The position numbers were made by a program, and so were the translations under genes. A DNA stretch of 37,013 bases from Amycolatopsis kentuckyensis (lineage in GTDB: Bacteria > Actinomycetota > Actinomycetes > Mycobacteriales > Pseudonocardiaceae): positions 1-37,013 of the forward strand of contig NZ_MUMI01000128.1 of assembly GCF_002155975.1 (NCBI RefSeq), written 5' to 3'. Positions 34,624 to 37,013 of the stretch are shown here, one piece after another. The stretch's first letter is position 1. Every line of letters starts with the position of its first letter. The notes under the pieces are model-generated. The model ran no database searches and was not told the DNA's origin. It was given only the letters and a program-made list of their open reading frames with translations.

Positions 34624-34764
34624 GGGTCCAGCCTGCCGCATGACCGCCGCTCCTGCCCAACCGGACAGGCGCAGCGCGTGACGACCGGCACAGCCCGGTA
34701 GGGGGACGAAGCTCACCCGAAAGGGACTTCGAGGTCGTCTCGAGGCTGCCCGTACCCTGGGGGC

Positions 34765-35760
34765 ATGAGTTCAGCGAGTCCCGGAATCGAGCCCGCGGGT
34801 ACCCCGACGATCACCGGAACCGCTTCCGGCAAGCGGGTGCTGCTCGCCAAACCCCGTGGTTACTGCGCCGGCGTCGACCGCGCGGTGATCGCCGTCGAGA
34901 AGGCCCTCGAGGTCTACGGCGCCCCGGTGTACGTCCGCAAGGAGATCGTGCACAACAAGCACGTGGTCGACACGCTGCGCGAGCGCGGCGCGATCTTCGT
35001 CGACGAGACGTCCGAGGTGCCCGAGGGCGCGCTGGTGGTGTTCTCCGCCCACGGCGTCTCGCCGATGGTGCACGCGGAGGCGGCCGAGCGGAACCTGCGC
35101 ACGATCGACGCGACCTGCCCCCTGGTGACGAAGGTGCACAAGGAGGTCAACCGGTTCGCGAAGGACGACTACGACATCCTGCTGATCGGCCACGAGGGCC
35201 ACGAGGAGGTCGAGGGCACCGCCGGCGAGGCGCCGGACAAGGTCCAGCTGGTCGACAAGGCCGAGGACGTCGACAAGGTCGAGGTGCGCGACCCGTCGAA
35301 GGTGATCTGGCTGTCCCAGACGACGCTGTCGGTCGACGAGACGATGGAGCGCGTCGACCAGCTCCGCGAGCGCTTCCCGGGGCTGGCGGACCCGCCGAGC
35401 GACGACATCTGCTACGCGACGACGAACCGCCAGGTCGCGGTCAAGGCGATGGCGGCCGAGTGCGACCTGGTGCTGGTGGTCGGGTCGACGAACTCGTCCA
35501 ACTCGAAGCGCCTGGTCGAGGTGGCCCTGAAGGCCGGGGCGCGGGCGTCGTACCTGGTCGACTTCGCGCACGAGGTCGACGAGGCCTGGCTGTCCGGTGT
35601 GACGACGGTCGGCGTGACGTCCGGCGCGTCGGTCCCGGACGTGCTGGTCATGGAGCTGCTCGACTGGCTGGCCGAGCGCGGCTACGCCGACGTCGACGAG
35701 GTCACGACGGCCAACGAGAAGATCTCGTTCGCGCCGCCGAAGGAACTGCGGAAGGTCTGA
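34765..35760 (+). CDS. ispH: 4-hydroxy-3-methylbut-2-enyl diphosphate reductase
   Basis: A 331-residue iron-sulfur enzyme, the last step of the methylerythritol phosphate route, giving isopentenyl and dimethylallyl diphosphate. The three cluster cysteines are C34 ([12 protein letters not shown]), C118 ([11 protein letters not shown]) and C216 ([11 protein letters not shown]). The proton-relay glutamate is in [14 protein letters not shown] (E150), and substrate-binding [11 protein letters not shown] and [10 protein letters not shown] are intact. Length is normal with an extra 20-residue N-terminus. The product feeds prenyl synthases such as the one at 10423. ATG 34765 lies just after TACCCT and a G-run, so it may be leaderless or use GGGGG as ribosome-binding site. 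It is divergent from the lipid-droplet gene (141 bp). Confidence 0.96.
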   Translation: MSSASPGIEPAGTPTITGTASGKRVLLAKPRGYCAGVDRAVIAVEKALEVYGAPVYVRKEIVHNKHVVDTLRERGAIFVDETSEVPEGALVVFSAHGVSPMVHAEAAERNLRTIDATCPLVTKVHKEVNRFAKDDYDILLIGHEGHEEVEGTAGEAPDKVQLVDKAEDVDKVEVRDPSKVIWLSQTTLSVDETMERVDQLRERFPGLADPPSDDICYATTNRQVAVKAMAAECDLVLVVGSTNSSNSKRLVEVALKAGARASYLVDFAHEVDEAWLSGVTTVGVTSGASVPDVLVMELLDWLAERGYADVDEVTTANEKISFAPPKELRKV

Positions 35761-35768
35761 GGCCGTTC

Positions 35769-35800
35769 CGGCGGCGGGTCGCTTCCGCGGCTCGCCGCCG
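35769..35800 (+). terminator. Hairpin after ispH
   Basis: CGGCGGCG (35769-35776) and CGCCGCCG (35793-35800) form an 8-bp stem, 8 bp past the ispH stop, with a 16-nt loop and TGTCGT after it. Confidence 0.5.
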
Positions 35801-35814
35801 TGTCGTCCCTCCAG

Positions 35815-35876
35815 TCACGCGTGTCGACCCGTCAATCACGCGTGATGACCCTCCGATCACGCGCGATGCCTCTTGG
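35815..35876. repeat. Three tandem copies of a 21-bp TCACGCG unit
   Basis: Units start at 35815, 35836 and 35857: TCACGCGTGTCGACCC, TCACGCGTGATGACCC and TCACGCGCGATGCC, each followed by five or six variable bases. ATCACGCGTGAT (35835-35846) is a perfect 12-bp palindrome. It lies between the convergent ispH and DUF6542 genes and resembles an intergenic repeat style I associate with Amycolatopsis genomes (from memory). Confidence 0.7.
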
Positions 35877-35887
35877 CGCGCGTGAGA

Positions 35888-36757
35888 TCAGCGTTCTTCT
35901 TCGTCCCAAGGCCGGTTCCGGCGCGGCGGAGCGCCCCGCCCACCGGACGGGCGCCGGGGCGGCGGGTTGTCCCGGCCGTCCTCGGGCGGACGCGGACGCC
36001 GCCGCGGAGCGTCACCACGCGGCTCGCGCCGACGCGGGTCACCCTCTTCCGGACGCGGCGCGCGCCGGGCGGCTGGCGGCGGCTTGCGGGTGCTCCGGTC
36101 GCGTTCGGCGGGAGCACCTTGGCGGGGTGCGCGGCGTTCACCGTCCGCGGGTGGACGTGGACGGCGCGGCGGTTCGCCTTCCCGGCCACGCCGGGCGCCT
36201 TGCGGGAGCGGGGTCTGCCCGGTCCGGTTCGACCCGGCCGGCCGGGGCCGCTCGGCGGGCCGCTTGTCCTCGTCGGCTTTCTTGCCCTTCTTCGGGGCGT
36301 CCGGGTCGCGCTCGCGGAAGATGCGGACGAAGCCGATCAGCAGCGTGATGCCGGTGGTGATGGCCATCGTGGGGAAGCCGTTGATCAGCGGGGTGCCGAT
36401 GTTCAGCGCCTTCGAGAGCATGTCGTCGCCCTGCGAGCCGGACGTCAGCAGGATCACGCCGGGCACGGTCACGGCCAACACCAGCGGCGGCATCACCATG
36501 GGCCCGAACAGGCCGCGGCGCTTCACCGCGCAGACCGCGATCACGGCCCCGGCGATGTAGCAGACGGTGAAGACCAGCGGAATGCTGCCCTGGCTGGGCT
36601 TGCCCAGGAGGGCGCCAACGATCGCCAGGCCGAGGCCGACCAGGACCGCCGCCCACCAGGGCAGTCCGCGCCTCGAACCGACGACAGGACGCTCATCCCA
36701 CGCAACGGGGACGTCGTCGGCATCTGGATCGCTCTGGCGATCGCGAATCGCGGTCAC
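35888..36757 (-). CDS. DUF6542 membrane protein with long Arg/Pro-rich tail (Rv1111c-like)
   Basis: A 289-residue protein in two parts. Residues about 30-160 have four hydrophobic segments (LPWWAAVLVGLGLAIVGALL, IPLVFTVCYIAGAVIAVCAV, MVMPPLVLAVTVPGVILLTS, FPTMAITTGITLLIGFVRIF) of the DUF6542 family. Residues about 165-289 are an unstructured, strongly basic tail (PRRPRPPADGERRAPRQG and similar). The tail should lie in the cytoplasm and could bind nucleic acid or another polymer. GTG 36757 is chosen because TAIRDRQSDPDADDVP follows; the longer open frame to 36919 looks non-coding. TACGGT about 15 nt upstream may be a -10. In mycobacteria this gene sits between ispH and ychF; ychF would lie just beyond the right edge. 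Confidence 0.82.
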   Translation of the reverse strand: MTAIRDRQSDPDADDVPVAWDERPVVGSRRGLPWWAAVLVGLGLAIVGALLGKPSQGSIPLVFTVCYIAGAVIAVCAVKRRGLFGPMVMPPLVLAVTVPGVILLTSGSQGDDMLSKALNIGTPLINGFPTMAITTGITLLIGFVRIFRERDPDAPKKGKKADEDKRPAERPRPAGSNRTGQTPLPQGARRGREGEPPRRPRPPADGERRAPRQGAPAERDRSTRKPPPAARRAPRPEEGDPRRREPRGDAPRRRPRPPEDGRDNPPPRRPSGGRGAPPRRNRPWDEEER

Positions 36758-37013
36758 AGGGCAACACCGTATCTCGTGGTTGTGAAGATCTTGCCAGCAC
36801 CGCCGCCGACGTGGGCCGACAGCCACCCACGGCCACGACCCGGCGGCGTGGGGTAGCACTCGCGAGCGAGCCGGCGGCCCGCTGAAGCAAGGGTGCCCCG
36901 GGCGGCTTGCCGACGACAACTCGTGGACGGAGGGGCGCTCGCGCCGGGCGGCTGGGAAGGTGCTGGCTGCGAGGGCTCGGCGGCGGGCGGGTGCGGGGCC
37001 GAGGTGGTGATCG
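36758..37013. other. Right-edge intergenic stretch, no gene seen
   Basis: These 256 bp hold the leftward DUF6542 promoter at the left end. No protein start of the expected next gene (ychF, which begins with a P-loop GTPase motif) is visible, and no clear hairpin or RNA gene is seen. Confidence 0.5.

Noticed and set aside
35815..35876. CRISPR array
   Set aside because: Three units of 21 bp with only five or six variable bases are far too short for repeat-spacer structure, and no cas gene is present.

Overview
The window is about 37 kb of very GC-rich actinobacterial chromosome. Dense G/C third positions, GTG starts, twin-arginine signals, a CBS-containing GuaB1, PIN-PhoH and a lipid-droplet-associated protein all fit the Pseudonocardiaceae, most probably Amycolatopsis or a close relative. 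This assignment is inference from gene content and style. I saw no rRNA, tRNA, insertion sequence, phage gene or CRISPR array.

Layout. 1-3186: the 5' half of hen1 (RNA-end 2'-O-methyltransferase, leftward, cut by the window edge), a divergent DUF255 thioredoxin-fold protein, and an unknown protein with a ribbon-helix-helix-like C-terminus. 3187-9521: an intergenic repeat pair, a secreted GH28 pectinase, an acyl-CoA oxidase, a PRC-barrel/DUF2382 stress protein divergent from an AhpD-like peroxidase, a two-repeat secreted protein and a small membrane protein. 9668-12942: hemolysin III, short-chain Z-prenyl transferase and PIN-PhoH ATPase. 13064-21777: a propeller-amidohydrolase, GuaB1, DUF309, an unknown membrane-anchored protein, an MBL hydrolase, an old-yellow-enzyme oxidoreductase, a Pr6Pr membrane protein and an unknown small protein. 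21988-25823: a leftward fumC - XRE regulator - ATP-dependent DNA ligase cluster. 25931-30894: GntR-OsmC, secreted lipase, TetR, ferredoxin-NADP reductase and a secreted serine protease. 30903-36757: glpX, then the overlapping leftward genes lipid-droplet protein - xseA - unknown - xseB, then ispH and a DUF6542 membrane protein.

The order hemolysin III / Z-prenyl synthase / phoH2 / fumC / glpX / xseB / xseA / lipid-droplet protein / ispH / DUF6542 matches, from memory, Mycobacterium tuberculosis Rv1085c-Rv1111c. Here that backbone is interrupted by about 11 kb (phoH-fumC) and about 5 kb (fumC-glpX) of accessory genes.

What deserves attention. A 132-residue unknown gene sits between xseA and xseB with 4-nt overlaps on both sides, so it is a candidate partner of exonuclease VII. 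A 15-bp motif, CTACCARCGAGTAGG, occurs upstream of both the acyl-CoA oxidase and the secreted lipase and suggests a small lipid-use regulon. A run of hairpins lies in front of the PIN-PhoH gene. Several distinctive intergenic inverted and direct repeats are also present. No wholly new multi-gene system is evident; the xse-embedded gene is the best candidate for unrecognised biology.
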